From Dolichospermum sp. UHCC 0259 (lineage in GTDB: Bacteria; Cyanobacteriota; Cyanobacteriia; Cyanobacteriales; Nostocaceae): a stretch of DNA of 64,000 nucleotides. Position numbers and translations under genes: made by a program. Positions 34,842 to 44,500 of the stretch are shown one piece after another (position 1 is the stretch's first letter; every line of letters begins with the position of its first letter). The notes below the pieces were generated by a model that worked only from the letters and a program-made list of their open reading frames with translations, was not told the DNA's origin and made no database searches. The stretch lies in assembly GCF_009711935.1 (NCBI RefSeq), contig NZ_VIKX01000216.1, positions 26,096-90,095 of the forward strand, given 5' to 3'.

Positions 34842-37019
34842 TTAAATTTTAGACTCCTCCAAAATCTCACCCTCTTTAGAATTCAGTAACTTTAACCTAT
34901 TTCTTTGTCGGGTCTTCGCAGCAGCTTTAAGAAGCTTCAACTTATAAGCATCCACATCCTTACACCAACCTAACTTGTAACCATTGATTACAGTATAATT
35001 TTCCTTTAAACATTTTTTCCAGCCAGAAAGACGACTAATACTTTTCCAATTATCGAAGAGTCCTCTATCTTCTTCTTGACGAGTTAATTTAGCAAATTTC
35101 TCATATTGGGGATAATCGGGAGTAACTAAAGCATCTATTTGGTGTAAAATTGGGGGATCATCTTCTAGATCATAATCTTGATAAGTAACGTGCAAATCTC
35201 GCAAATCAATTGTCATGACTTTTGATAAAATGGGATGAGGATTAATATCAAAATCAGGATAAAATAAATAAGAAATTTTGGGTGTTTTTAGATGGAATTT
35301 AATCACATTTGCTTCTTCTAACCGTCCAAGAGTGCGACTAGCGCAACCTTCATAAAGACGTAATAAGGGGTCAACTGCTTGTAATGCAGAAATGTGAACC
35401 CAAAGGGAATTAGGTAATTTTTTACCAACTTTGCTTTCTTGACAACGTTTGATAATAAGTTCTGTATTTCCCAAGCTGCGTAACATTTGGTCAGCATCTA
35501 AACAGGCTTGTTTATAACTACTATATAAGCCCAGAATATCCTCTTGTACTGCGGGGGTTAATTGTCCTAATCGGGGACGACGGCTAAAATTGCACAAGGC
35601 TAAATAAACCATTAAATCTTGACGGCGTTTGTCGGCGATCGCTTGCCATTCTTCCGAGTCAGTTGCCTGTATAATGGTATTAAACGCCCGGCGTAAACTC
35701 CCAAATTCCTGAACAATTGCCGATTCTTGAGGTAATTCTCCCTTAATAGGCATTCTGCCCCGTTCCGTCATAAAATTCATCAGCGGCGTTAATAATTCCT
35801 GATGTTCCTCAAACCGTTTTACACAAAGACGGATTTTGGGAGTAGTCGCGCGGGAACGGAAGCGAGAAGCACGAAATAACTCCGCTTCAGCCTCATCTCG
35901 AAACACAAAATACACCCCCAAAGCCACAGGAATTGCATCAACTCCTAACACTTGGTCAATGTAAATTTTTAATTCTTCCTGCTCATAATATTTCTGAAAT
36001 GTGTTGCGGTTAGTAATAATGCCATCTCCATAAGCGATTACACCCCGCTTAATATCAGATATCAACACTTGAGCAGCTACTAGCAACACCTTTTGAGTTA
36101 GTTCCCAAGCTTGAATTAAGGCTTCCCGGCGCTCGCTCTGATTTTCAATCACATTGATGACAAAACCAATATTGACAATATCCGCAGCTATTTTCGGCGT
36201 ATCTGGCGAGTAATAAGGGTCCCAACCACAACTTGTATAACCATGTTCAGCAATGCGGTTAACATCTCCACCATGTCCACAACCATAATCAAAAAAGGTG
36301 GTTTCTGGACTAAATAAGCCCAATTCCAAAGCTAACCGCACAGGACGAGACAAATCAGGGCGAATAATTGCGGCTTTGTGACGGTCTATTTTGGGAACTA
36401 TATTTGTAGCTGTAGAACCACCTTCCCGTTTAATTAAGCGATGTCCTTGCACCTCCACTCCAAAAACTTGTAACCTTTGTTCCCAACCCAACTTAGTACC
36501 AATTCCTTTAGGATGATTAAGCAAACCTAAAGCAACTTGAGCGCGAGTCAAAGCGGCAAACTCCTCATAGAGGGGATATTCTGGAGTCACAAAAGTCTCT
36601 TTGCGGTGCAGAATGGGGGGATTTTCTGAATCGCTATAATCCCGATAACCAACTTCTAGAGTTTCTACGTCAACCTGAATACTAGCTTGTAAAGCCGGAT
36701 GAGGATCAGTATCAAAATCAGGATAAAATAGATAGGATATCTTAGGTTTGTTTGTGCTAAACTTGACTATGGTTGCCACCTGAACTTTAGGTAAGGCACT
36801 ATTTCGACTTCGCTCACTACAAGTACGGGCGCGGCTTTCATATTCCTGAAGCCAAGGATCAAGAGTATGTAAAGCTAAAATGTGAATGTAAAAGGCATCA
36901 GGTAACATTTTGCCAACAGGATTGTTTTGGCAACATTGATGTATGTTATTTATATCAATAGAATGAAACGTTGAGAGGTTTTCCTCAACTGCATTCCTTA
37001 TGTTGTCAGGTTGAACCAT
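34842..37019 (-). CDS. DNA phosphorothioation-associated putative methyltransferase
   Basis: The 725 residues match the methyltransferase family found beside dnd/dpt phosphorothioation genes. The SAM-binding motif is DYGCGHGGDV (244-253), followed by the acidic loop GWDPYY. Residues 26-195 recur at 519-690: KPKISYLFYPDFDTDPHP and TPKISYLFYPDFDINPHP, then PPILHRKETFVTPEYP and PPILHQIDALVTPDYP. So the methyltransferase core is flanked by two copies of one domain. The first copy carries about ten extra residues (TCSERSRNSA) encoded by a dispersed repeat. No dndA-E or dptF-H genes are in the window, so the gene is an orphan here. The DNA or nucleotide target is not established. Confidence 0.8.
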   Translation of the reverse strand: MVQPDNIRNAVEENLSTFHSIDINNIHQCCQNNPVGKMLPDAFYIHILALHTLDPWLQEYESRARTCSERSRNSALPKVQVATIVKFSTNKPKISYLFYPDFDTDPHPALQASIQVDVETLEVGYRDYSDSENPPILHRKETFVTPEYPLYEEFAALTRAQVALGLLNHPKGIGTKLGWEQRLQVFGVEVQGHRLIKREGGSTATNIVPKIDRHKAAIIRPDLSRPVRLALELGLFSPETTFFDYGCGHGGDVNRIAEHGYTSCGWDPYYSPDTPKIAADIVNIGFVINVIENQSERREALIQAWELTQKVLLVAAQVLISDIKRGVIAYGDGIITNRNTFQKYYEQEELKIYIDQVLGVDAIPVALGVYFVFRDEAEAELFRASRFRSRATTPKIRLCVKRFEEHQELLTPLMNFMTERGRMPIKGELPQESAIVQEFGSLRRAFNTIIQATDSEEWQAIADKRRQDLMVYLALCNFSRRPRLGQLTPAVQEDILGLYSSYKQACLDADQMLRSLGNTELIIKRCQESKVGKKLPNSLWVHISALQAVDPLLRLYEGCASRTLGRLEEANVIKFHLKTPKISYLFYPDFDINPHPILSKVMTIDLRDLHVTYQDYDLEDDPPILHQIDALVTPDYPQYEKFAKLTRQEEDRGLFDNWKSISRLSGWKKCLKENYTVINGYKLGWCKDVDAYKLKLLKAAAKTRQRNRLKLLNSKEGEILEESKI
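36797..36824. repeat. Small dispersed repeat inside the methyltransferase gene
   Basis: CACTATTTCGACTTCGCTCA plus the following bases resembles a small dispersed sequence common between genes in Nostocales; a related TTCGGCTTCGCTCACCGACC is at about 40502. Here it is in frame and adds about ten residues absent from the second copy of the domain. Confidence 0.6.
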
Positions 37020-37384
37020 TACTTTGTCATCTTGTAAAAATATAGATAACCTGGTTACATTTACCTTAGTACAAAAAATCTGAAATTGGAAGTTAATAAA
37101 CTTTGAAACTAAAGTAAAAACAGTTCAAACCATTGTTTATCATTTTTTTCGTAAAAAGAGTAAAACACAACAAAAAATAACGTTCATTGATGACAAATTG
37201 TGGTCTTAGTTAAGTAAAATTAAGTTAATTCATATAACTTGACATTTCTTAATTTTCAGCAAAACATTTGGTCATTTATTAAATTTTTAATAATAGTTAT
37301 ATCTAGTTGTAGATTTATGCAGTCAGTTAATATGAGAATTGTGTAATCTGAAAAGAACTAAACTAATGATTAAATAGAGGTCTA
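37020..37384. other. AT-rich divergent promoter region
   Basis: A 365-base gap between two divergent genes. It is strongly AT-rich. TTGACA occurs near 37238, but no good -10 follows at the right distance. I see no repeat, RNA or coding frame. Confidence 0.5.
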
Positions 37385-37603
37385 ATGACTCCAACTATCA
37401 TGCGTCAGCTTTGGTCTATCGTTGAAGCCACCCACACAGTAACACTATTACAGCTTGATGATGCTAGTTTGGTGCAGTGGTTGGTGAAACAAATAACTAA
37501 TCAAGCTTTTTTAGATCCCCATGAAACTGATTTCTTGTGTGATTACATTCAATCTCGGTTGAGTTTGATTCGTGATTTAGCTTATGAACGCCAACAGTCA
37601 TAG
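37385..37603 (+). CDS. Small conserved-looking protein, 72 aa
   Basis: The product is a short, wholly helical acidic protein (IMRQLWSIVEATHTVTLLQL, LVQWLVKQITNQAF, then TDFLCDYIQSRLSLIRDLAY). There is no signal peptide, membrane helix or metal motif. Small cyanobacterial proteins of this type are often conserved across Nostocales. The ATG at 37385 is preceded by TAGAGGTCTA, a usable ribosome binding site; a second Met lies at codon 6. Its stop is 18 bases from the convergent ribD stop. Confidence 0.65.
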   Translation: MTPTIMRQLWSIVEATHTVTLLQLDDASLVQWLVKQITNQAFLDPHETDFLCDYIQSRLSLIRDLAYERQQS

Positions 37604-37620
37604 TGGACTGGTTGTGCTGA

Positions 37621-38799
37621 TTATTGAATTTTTGACGGTAAATAACCTTCCACTAAACAATCATTACCGACAATCCGCCAACTTACCCGCTCCAAGGGTA
37701 ACGCTTCAGTCATACTGGTTAAACCCAAGTCTCCCACAGGTGTAGGAGCATGATCTCCACCAATAATTTTGGGGGCAATAAATGCCATAATTTTTTGGAC
37801 AGCGCCTTGAGCGATCGCACTAGCTGCTAAAATACCACCACATTCCCATAGCACGCTACAAAACCCGCGCTCATATAAATAACCCATAACTGCTTCTGGT
37901 GTGAGGGAGCTAAATTCCACAACTTCCACCCCCTTTGACCGCAGCATTTTTTGAAAAGCCTGTGAACTGCCAACTTCCGTTACAACCAAAGTTGGAGCTT
38001 CCTGAGTATCCCATAGAAAAGCCTGTTCTGGTAAATTCAGGCTACGACTCATCACCACTCGTAGAGGATTATGAGCGGCAACTTGATGGCTAGTCAAGAA
38101 AGGATTATCTTTTCTCACTGTATTTCCACCAACAATCACCGCATCACAAGCCGCTCGCAATTGATACACCTCAGTGCGAGCATCTTGATTTGTTACCCAA
38201 GCACTATGACCAGCAGTAGTGGCAATCTTACCATCTAAAGTCATAGCATATTTCAGAATACCTAAAGGTCGTTGATAGAGAATGCGATGAATAAATCCTT
38301 CATTTAAACGCCGACAAGCCGCTTCCTCAACTCCAACTACCACTTCGATTCCCGCAGCCCTCAGCCGTGCAATCCCACCACCTGCTACCAAGGGATTAGG
38401 ATCAACCATTCCTACCACCACCCTAGACACACCAGCATTGATTAATCCTTCCGAACAGGGAGGAGTCCGTCCATAGTGATTACAAGGCTCAAGACTCACA
38501 TAAATAGTGCTTCCTCGCGCCCGTTCTCCCGCTGCTCTAAGAGCAAAAACCTCAGCGTGAGGTTCACCAGCACGGGGATGAAAACCTTCTCCCACAATTT
38601 CCCCATTCTGGACAACTACCGCCCCCACCAGGGGATTTGGTGAAGTGTATCCCAACGCCATGCGAGCTAATTCTACGCACCGTAGCATCATCCGCGAATC
38701 AAAGTCATTAACTACTAATTCCGGGACTACAGGCTGTGCAAATTGATGGTTTTCAGGTAAGGATGTAGATGCTGGAGAGACTCCTGGAAAATTATCCAT
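37621..38799 (-). CDS. ribD: Bifunctional riboflavin biosynthesis deaminase/reductase RibD
   Basis: The 392 residues hold a zinc cytidine-deaminase-like domain (about 35-175), with His and Glu in EPHAEVFAL and Cys in PCNHYGRTPPC, and a reductase domain (about 178-385) with GILKYAMTLDGKIAT and CDAVIVGGNTVRKDNPFLT. It catalyses two consecutive steps after GTP cyclohydrolase II in riboflavin synthesis. About 35 residues precede the deaminase core, more than usual, so a later start such as the Met at codon 37 is possible. It follows mreD by 5 bases on the same strand and is probably cotranscribed. Confidence 0.95.
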   Translation of the reverse strand: MDNFPGVSPASTSLPENHQFAQPVVPELVVNDFDSRMMLRCVELARMALGYTSPNPLVGAVVVQNGEIVGEGFHPRAGEPHAEVFALRAAGERARGSTIYVSLEPCNHYGRTPPCSEGLINAGVSRVVVGMVDPNPLVAGGGIARLRAAGIEVVVGVEEAACRRLNEGFIHRILYQRPLGILKYAMTLDGKIATTAGHSAWVTNQDARTEVYQLRAACDAVIVGGNTVRKDNPFLTSHQVAAHNPLRVVMSRSLNLPEQAFLWDTQEAPTLVVTEVGSSQAFQKMLRSKGVEVVEFSSLTPEAVMGYLYERGFCSVLWECGGILAASAIAQGAVQKIMAFIAPKIIGGDHAPTPVGDLGLTSMTEALPLERVSWRIVGNDCLVEGYLPSKIQ

Positions 38800-38804
38800 T
38801 TGAC

Positions 38805-39422
38805 TTACGAATTACGAATTAATTTCATCTGCTGCCACCAGCGATTAAGAGGATAATAAACCACAGGCGCCCACAAACTACTAAGAATTGCCGAAGCTAA
38901 GGTCGCCCGCTGGTAATATGTCCAAATACTGGCTGCATGACGATTTCCTTCCCAAGATAACTGGAAAGCAAAAATAGTGTCTGCCACCACAGCCATCACA
39001 AATACAATTAAAGCGATAGAAATAAAGTCTTCTTGAATAAACCGCTGTTTTTGCATCAGGGCTGTTAACATTCCCACAATTCCCAAACCCAAGGCATGAG
39101 TAGGATTTGGTGATGTCATGGCATCTTGCAATAGTCCCAAAATGATCCCGGACAGCAGACCCGAAAATACTGAGCGATTGACACTCCAAGCCACAACCCA
39201 AATGAGTAGCCAGTTAGGACCAATGCCTAATAATTCCATTCCAGGAAGACGAGTTGGCAACATTAGCAAGCATAACATTACAGTTAAAAATATTACCATC
39301 CAATCCATAAATTGATGCCACCAAGGATGCCAAAGCGCTAATGGGGGAATCAGAAAATAGGATTTTCGTCTAGTTGAAGTTGATTTTTTATCTCTGTTAC
39401 TGGTAAATCCAGGTATCTTCAT
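38805..39422 (-). CDS. mreD: Rod shape-determining protein MreD
   Basis: The 205 residues are hydrophobic with five or six TM helices. MreD signatures are visible in LIWVVAWSVNRSVFSGLLSGIILGLLQDAM and in NPTHALGLGIVGMLTALMQ. MreD links MreB and MreC with cell-wall synthesis. In related genomes mreD follows mreB and mreC, but here the upstream side is a 335-base gap and then a gene on the other strand, so mreD appears separated from mreBC. It heads a unit with ribD. Confidence 0.88.
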   Translation of the reverse strand: MKIPGFTSNRDKKSTSTRRKSYFLIPPLALWHPWWHQFMDWMVIFLTVMLCLLMLPTRLPGMELLGIGPNWLLIWVVAWSVNRSVFSGLLSGIILGLLQDAMTSPNPTHALGLGIVGMLTALMQKQRFIQEDFISIALIVFVMAVVADTIFAFQLSWEGNRHAASIWTYYQRATLASAILSSLWAPVVYYPLNRWWQQMKLIRNS

Positions 39423-39506
39423 ATTTTTATGATTATTGATTGATTATTATACAGTAAGGAACAGGGAACAGAGTTGAAAGTCTTTTGGTGTATGGTTTTT
39501 AGGTAA

Positions 39507-39540
39507 ATTCTGTATTTCATTCAAGTGCATACCGCTATAT
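39507..39540 (-). repeat. 34-bp dispersed repeat, inverted partner at 15489-15522
   Basis: One mismatch in 34 bases to the copy 24 kb away on the opposite strand. It lies in the 39423-39757 gap just upstream of mreD, beside a GGAACAG repeat (about 39456-39470). Confidence 0.9.
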
Positions 39541-39702
39541 CATCGCTTAATTTTAATCCTTGTGAGCCTAATCTGACTACACATCAATTTCTCAAAAGTT
39601 GGAAAAATATACTGATATAATTAGTCACTTTTTTAGTTTATCAGTGGCTTTTGCCGCATAATTGGCGACAATTTTGCCAAAAGATACAAACAAATGTCCA
39701 AA

Positions 39703-39751
39703 TTTTTGCCAATATAGAAATATTATTTTGTAAAAATTCACTTGGCAAAAA
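39703..39751. promoter_or_regulatory. TTTTTGCCAA/TTGGCAAAAA inverted repeat at a translation start
   Basis: TTTTTGCCAA (39703-39712) and TTGGCAAAAA (39742-39751) are exact complements, ending 6 bases before the ATG of the next gene. A third TTTTGCCAA is at 39672-39680. In RNA the stem would occupy the ribosome binding region; in DNA it could be a protein site. Confidence 0.5.
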
Positions 39752-39757
39752 ATCAGC

Positions 39758-40498
39758 ATGAGTGAAAAAACCATAGAAAATTACGGCAAAAGTTTTCTCG
39801 TTCTAATTTTGCCGATATCGTTTGCGATTGTTTTTTTGGTCAATACCTGGAAATTCTTAGCCATACTCTTACTGCTGTTAATGGTTTTCAACCTTTGGCA
39901 ACAATACAGATGGGAAAAGTGGTGCAACCAGGTTAACCCACTTTTTTATGAATTGATTGGGGAAAACCAGGGCAAAATTACACCGATGGATTTGGCAATC
40001 AAGGGTAATTTTTCGGGACAGGTGGCAAAACGCTATTTAGATGGTAAAGCTAAGGAATTTGGTGCTAGTGTACTAGATTCAGAAAATGGGGATCAATCGT
40101 ACTACTTTATTAATGCCAGTATTCTCGGCGATATTCTTGATAGTAGTGAATTAGTAGAAAAACTTCCCGCTCAACCAGTTACTAAGATTGCCCGTTCGTT
40201 TTTAGCTCCACCTCCACCTATTCCCCAGAAGGAGGAAGTTCAACCGGAATCCAAACTTGAGCCTGAATCTGAGCCTGTTCCTACCCATGAGGAAGTGAGA
40301 AAACCTCTAGAAGAACAGTTAGTTTTTGGTTCTCTGATCCAATCTGAATTAGCCAAACGGCTCAATGTCTATTCCAGTACGGTTTACAAGCGACGCAATG
40401 ACCCAGATTTTGCCGAGTGGTGTCGTAGTCGTGATCCTGATGGTATCGCTTGGTCTTATTCTCGTAAGTCTAAGGAGTTTTTCCCGGTGGAGGAATAG
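39758..40498 (+). CDS. Membrane-anchored protein with C-terminal helix-turn-helix-like region
   Basis: The 246 residues begin with two adjacent hydrophobic segments (about 12-28 and 30-45). A soluble part follows with GKITPMDLAIKGNFSGQVAKRYLDGKAKEFG (55-88), which looks like a winged helix. A Pro/Glu linker covers about 150-185. The C-terminal LIQSELAKRLNVYSSTVYKRRNDPDFAEWC resembles a helix-turn-helix. I do not know the family; similar proteins seem common in cyanobacteria. A membrane protein with two DNA-binding-like modules is unusual. It may be translationally controlled by the inverted repeat at its start. Confidence 0.6.
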   Translation: MSEKTIENYGKSFLVLILPISFAIVFLVNTWKFLAILLLLLMVFNLWQQYRWEKWCNQVNPLFYELIGENQGKITPMDLAIKGNFSGQVAKRYLDGKAKEFGASVLDSENGDQSYYFINASILGDILDSSELVEKLPAQPVTKIARSFLAPPPPIPQKEEVQPESKLEPESEPVPTHEEVRKPLEEQLVFGSLIQSELAKRLNVYSSTVYKRRNDPDFAEWCRSRDPDGIAWSYSRKSKEFFPVEE

Positions 40499-40591
40499 CG
40501 GTTCGGCTTCGCTCACCGACCGGGAGCAGGGAGCAGGGAAGCAGTTTTACAACGGACAACGGACAACGGACAACTGACTACTGACTACTGA

Positions 40592-41749
40592 CTACTGACC
40601 AATCCCGATCGCCTGACTAATGGATGTTAAGCCGTTTTCTTCTAGTTTGGTTAATAAACCGGACAGGATACGGCGTGGCATCATTGGTCCTTCATAGATC
40701 CAGCCTGTATAAGTTTGAACTAGACAAGCTCCGGCTGTGATTTTTTCCCAAGCATCCTGGGCGGTAAATATGCCACCTACACCAATGATGGGCATTTGTC
40801 CTTGGGTTTGTTGGTAAATAAAGCGGATTACTTCTGTGGAGCGATCGCGCACTGGTTTTCCACTAATTCCTCCCGCTTCCTCTTGGGGGGATTTACCAGT
40901 TTTTTCAATTATTTGGGTTTTGAGTCCTTCCCGGCTAATCGTGGTGTTGGTGGCGATTAAACCAGCGATTTGGTAAGTTTTTACCAGCACAATAATGTCA
41001 GATATAGCCTCCCATTCTAAATCGGGGGCTATTTTCACAAATATGGGTTTTCGGGCGGTGTTTTCCTGTTGTAGTCCGTCCAATATTTGACTGAGCATGG
41101 CAGCATCTTGGAGCGATCGCAATCCCGGTGTATTGGGAGAAGACACATTCACTACAAAATAATCACCCAAATCCTTAAGTAATCGAAAACTCTCTAGATA
41201 ATCCTGCGCTGCTAGTTCCAAGGATGTTATCTTAGATTTACCTAAATTTATTCCTATCGGTATCGGGATTGGGTGAATTAAATGTTTTTTTGCCTCTGTT
41301 AATCTTGCAGCCATAGCCACTGCACCAGAATTATTAAAACCCATCCTGTTAAGTGCCGCTTGATCTAAAGGCAAACGAAATAAACGGGGAGTTGGATTTC
41401 CTGGTTGTGGGTGATAAGTAACAGTACCTAATTCAGCCAACCCAAAACCAAAATTATGCCAAATATTAGCAGCAATACCGTCTTTATCAAATCCAGCCGC
41501 TAAACCCAGAGGATTGGGAAATTTCATTCCCACTAAGGTTTGTTCTAATCGTGGATCATTGAGACACAGATATTGCTGAAATAGGCTATTTAACCATTTA
41601 GTAGAAGGATAATAACTGGCTTTCGACAGCCAATTTAAACTACCAATGGTTTGTTTGTGCAGCCACTCCGGTTCGGTTTTTACCAGAGTAAATAGGAAAT
41701 TACTAACTAATGCTTTATAAATATCCAATTTAGGGTAACATCTATCCAT
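40592..41749 (-). CDS. pyrD: Dihydroorotate dehydrogenase (quinone), class 2
   Basis: The 385 residues have the class 2 layout: an N-terminal amphipathic helical region for membrane attachment (about 5-70), then an FMN-binding TIM barrel with [20 protein letters not shown], catalytic Ser in [26 protein letters not shown] and [15 protein letters not shown]. It oxidises dihydroorotate to orotate with quinone as acceptor, in pyrimidine synthesis. It is monocistronic and divergent from a GAF-domain gene, 72 bases away. AACTGAC-type repeats lie past its stop. Confidence 0.96.
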   Translation of the reverse strand: MDRCYPKLDIYKALVSNFLFTLVKTEPEWLHKQTIGSLNWLSKASYYPSTKWLNSLFQQYLCLNDPRLEQTLVGMKFPNPLGLAAGFDKDGIAANIWHNFGFGLAELGTVTYHPQPGNPTPRLFRLPLDQAALNRMGFNNSGAVAMAARLTEAKKHLIHPIPIPIGINLGKSKITSLELAAQDYLESFRLLKDLGDYFVVNVSSPNTPGLRSLQDAAMLSQILDGLQQENTARKPIFVKIAPDLEWEAISDIIVLVKTYQIAGLIATNTTISREGLKTQIIEKTGKSPQEEAGGISGKPVRDRSTEVIRFIYQQTQGQMPIIGVGGIFTAQDAWEKITAGACLVQTYTGWIYEGPMMPRRILSGLLTKLEENGLTSISQAIGIGQ

Positions 41750-41821
41750 TATTAACAGATACCAAAGCTAAAATCCATTAGGAATGTTTATCAGGCATCA
41801 TCATATATACTACTACAACCT

Positions 41822-44257
41822 ATGTCAAACGATGATCAAAACAAGCAACCCAACAAACTTAGAAATTCTGAACAACAAATTGTATTGTTGGGGCAAGTTC
41901 TCCAGAATCTCAGGGAAGATGACAGAATTGATTCACTAATTAAAACCACTATTGCTTATCTGCGAGAATGGTTTAATTACCCATTTATATGGATTGCTCT
42001 TTATGACAATAGCAGTAAAACCTTTTATGGAAAAGGAGGATTGACCCCAGACAGAGAAAAAAGTTATCTAGGCACATCCGTTGTTATCACTCCTGAAAGT
42101 ATTTTAGAGGAATTAGTCACTCAATTATCTCCTGTAGATATAGCGAATTTACGGGATGAATCCCGTGCTTCTGAATTTCAAGAAATCGCTATCAGATATA
42201 ATATTCAAGGAGCTATACTCTTACCAATTTACTATAAAAAAACCTGTTTAGGTTTAGTTTTACTAGGTTCACAAGTATGGGGATATTTATTGAATGGACA
42301 AGCCAGAGCTGAACTATTAATGGTGATAGGTGAATTGGGAATATTACTATCCAAAAATGCCAATAAACAGCATAACAAAGTATCACAGACTTCAACCAAG
42401 GTATTATTAAACTTATTAGAAAACATTCAATCTGCTGGCAACTTTAATAAAAAATTAGAGGCAGTAGTGGATTCTACTCATAAGTTGGTTTCCCCTGATC
42501 GTACCAATATTTATTGGTTAAAAAAAGAAGGCGATTACTTTTGGTGTCGGATGAGTAATCATCTGGTCAGCATTAGTAATATTGAGAATCACAAACCAGG
42601 CTCAGTCGGGATAACAGTCCAAAAATTAAGCGATGTTTATCAGGCATTATCTTTTAATCAAGTAGTGTGGGTTAGCGAGGCTGATAGTTCTTTAAAAATT
42701 AATGCTCAAGATCATCTATTACAATATCTAGGAATAAAATCACTCTTAGTTGCACCCATTATCTGGCAAAAAAATTTAGTAGGATTTCTTTCTGTAGAAA
42801 GTCATGAACCAAAAATTTGGACAGAAGCAGAAAAACACTTTGTTCAGGGTGCAGCAGGATTGTTATCCTTAGTTGCTCCTCATGAAATTATCGAAGCCGA
42901 AGACACAGTTAAACAAATTCAAAATAACACCCAATCTTGGCAATTACGTGATAGTGTCAAAAACCAACAGAAAATTCCTAAAAAATTCAAAGAATATCTC
43001 AACATTTTTTCCCAAACCAAAAAAGAAACAAATCAAACTCGAATAGCTGCTTTAAAACAAATAGCATCCATTTTAGAAGTTCCTTTAGCGATGATTCTCT
43101 CATGCAATCCCGATCAAAATTGGGCAGAAATTGTTCCGGGAGCAATTTGTGATCATCAACTTTTTGAAGTAATTGCGGATTTTCATATTTCTCTAGAAAA
43201 GGATATTCTGGCAGAGTTAGCGTTAGCACATAATAGTTATTTGATTCTCAAAGCGGAGGATTTACCACTAGAAACTAGGCAATGGTTGATAATTCCTGAA
43301 AAAAGTAAGGTTTTTGTCATGGCATTACATACAAATTCCGAGTCTCAACCCACAGGTATTGTAGTTTTAGCAGATTATGAAGAAAAAAGTTGGACTCAAC
43401 TAAATCTGAGTGCTACAGAAATTCTTATTTACCAATTAGCGTGGTGGGAAAATCAACAGCAAATCCTGCAAAATCTGGAATCTAACAACGAAAAATTACA
43501 TAACCTTAATTGGTACAAACATCGTCGGTTAGAAGAAATTCATAGAATGTCCACACTTGTAATTAAGCAAATCCGTGATTTAGGTATACCTGTTAATGAA
43601 TTAACTCAAATACGTTATAAACTGCTATTGCAACAATTAGATTACACAGCTAATTCGATGACAGGGATAATTAAACAGGAAGAGTGGAATTTGCATATAG
43701 GTATGGAAACTATGGCAATTTCCAATTTATTGAAGCGAGCAGTAGAAAAAGTTGATCGTTATGCTAAAGAGCAAGAATTGTGGATAGGAATGCATGATAT
43801 TGGGCAGTCCCATGATCATCAAGAATTATCTCCAATATTACTTTTACCGAAAGAAAAAACTCCGCCGGGTTTAAAATTATCTATCACTGGCGATATTGTA
43901 AAAATTGAGTTAGTTTTGCATGAACTATTAATTACAGCCTGTCAACGTTCTCCTGTTGGTGATAGAGTTGATATTTGGTATAAACTTGTAGATAACAACT
44001 ATTTAGAGGTTTCGATTACAGATCATGGTATTATTGAACCACAGTTGTTGGCAGAACTAAATCAATATCAATCTTTAGATCCACTTTTTACTCCCCAACT
44101 CAATCAACCGCCAGGTTTACATTTAGTAATTTGTAAAAGGATAATAAAGCAATTGGGTGGAGAATTACACATATACCAATCAAATGATCAAAAAGTTGTT
44201 AGTCGCTTGGTATTGCCTTTAGTATCTAATACCTCAACTACCTCAACAAGCACTTAA
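41822..44257 (+). CDS. Multi-GAF sensor protein with histidine-kinase-like ATPase domain
   Basis: The 811 residues contain a GAF domain at about 35-180 (IDSLIKTTIAYLREWFNYPF), a second at about 200-350 (LEAVVDSTHKLVSPDRTNIY), a third GAF-like part around 400-550, a helical segment near 570-620 and a C-terminal HATPase domain (about 660-805) with ELLITACQRSPVGD, ITDHGIIEP and PPGLHLVICKRIIKQLGGEL. The helical segment lacks a clear H-E-L-R-T phosphorylation motif; the only His is in LEEIHRMSTLVIKQ. It may be an unusual kinase or an ATP-binding sensor. No response regulator is adjacent. Confidence 0.75.
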   Translation: MSNDDQNKQPNKLRNSEQQIVLLGQVLQNLREDDRIDSLIKTTIAYLREWFNYPFIWIALYDNSSKTFYGKGGLTPDREKSYLGTSVVITPESILEELVTQLSPVDIANLRDESRASEFQEIAIRYNIQGAILLPIYYKKTCLGLVLLGSQVWGYLLNGQARAELLMVIGELGILLSKNANKQHNKVSQTSTKVLLNLLENIQSAGNFNKKLEAVVDSTHKLVSPDRTNIYWLKKEGDYFWCRMSNHLVSISNIENHKPGSVGITVQKLSDVYQALSFNQVVWVSEADSSLKINAQDHLLQYLGIKSLLVAPIIWQKNLVGFLSVESHEPKIWTEAEKHFVQGAAGLLSLVAPHEIIEAEDTVKQIQNNTQSWQLRDSVKNQQKIPKKFKEYLNIFSQTKKETNQTRIAALKQIASILEVPLAMILSCNPDQNWAEIVPGAICDHQLFEVIADFHISLEKDILAELALAHNSYLILKAEDLPLETRQWLIIPEKSKVFVMALHTNSESQPTGIVVLADYEEKSWTQLNLSATEILIYQLAWWENQQQILQNLESNNEKLHNLNWYKHRRLEEIHRMSTLVIKQIRDLGIPVNELTQIRYKLLLQQLDYTANSMTGIIKQEEWNLHIGMETMAISNLLKRAVEKVDRYAKEQELWIGMHDIGQSHDHQELSPILLLPKEKTPPGLKLSITGDIVKIELVLHELLITACQRSPVGDRVDIWYKLVDNNYLEVSITDHGIIEPQLLAELNQYQSLDPLFTPQLNQPPGLHLVICKRIIKQLGGELHIYQSNDQKVVSRLVLPLVSNTSTTSTST

Positions 44258-44307
44258 TTATTAATTGGTGATTATTCGGCGAAGGTTCAATTTTTGAATG
44301 GATTATT

Positions 44308-44457
44308 ATGGGGCGTGTTCGTTCTGATTTACCTGAAAAAATCTGTGTAGTTTGTCAACGTCCATTTACTTGGCGGAAAAAATGGCAAGATTGTTGGGAT
44401 GAGGTGAAATATTGTTCTGAACGTTGCCGTCGTCGTCGTTCTCAAGCTAAAAATTAA
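44308..44457 (+). CDS. DUF2256 small zinc-ribbon-like protein
   Basis: ATG 44308 opens a 49-codon gene. The product has [14 protein letters not shown] and then [10 protein letters not shown]: a C-xx-C pair and a C-xxx-C pair 20 residues apart, the DUF2256 signature with its conserved FTWRKKW. It would bind one zinc ion. The C-terminus is very basic, suggesting RNA or DNA contact. It is often encoded near photolyase-related genes in other bacteria, but no such gene is here. It sits 50 bases after the GAF sensor gene on the same strand. Confidence 0.88.
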   Translation: MGRVRSDLPEKICVVCQRPFTWRKKWQDCWDEVKYCSERCRRRRSQAKN

Positions 44458-44500
44458 CAACTGACAACTGACAACTAACAACTGACAACTGACAAAATAA

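Noticed and set aside
37238..37270. TTGACA promoter upstream of the 72-aa gene
   Set aside because: No acceptable -10 hexamer follows at 16-18 bases.
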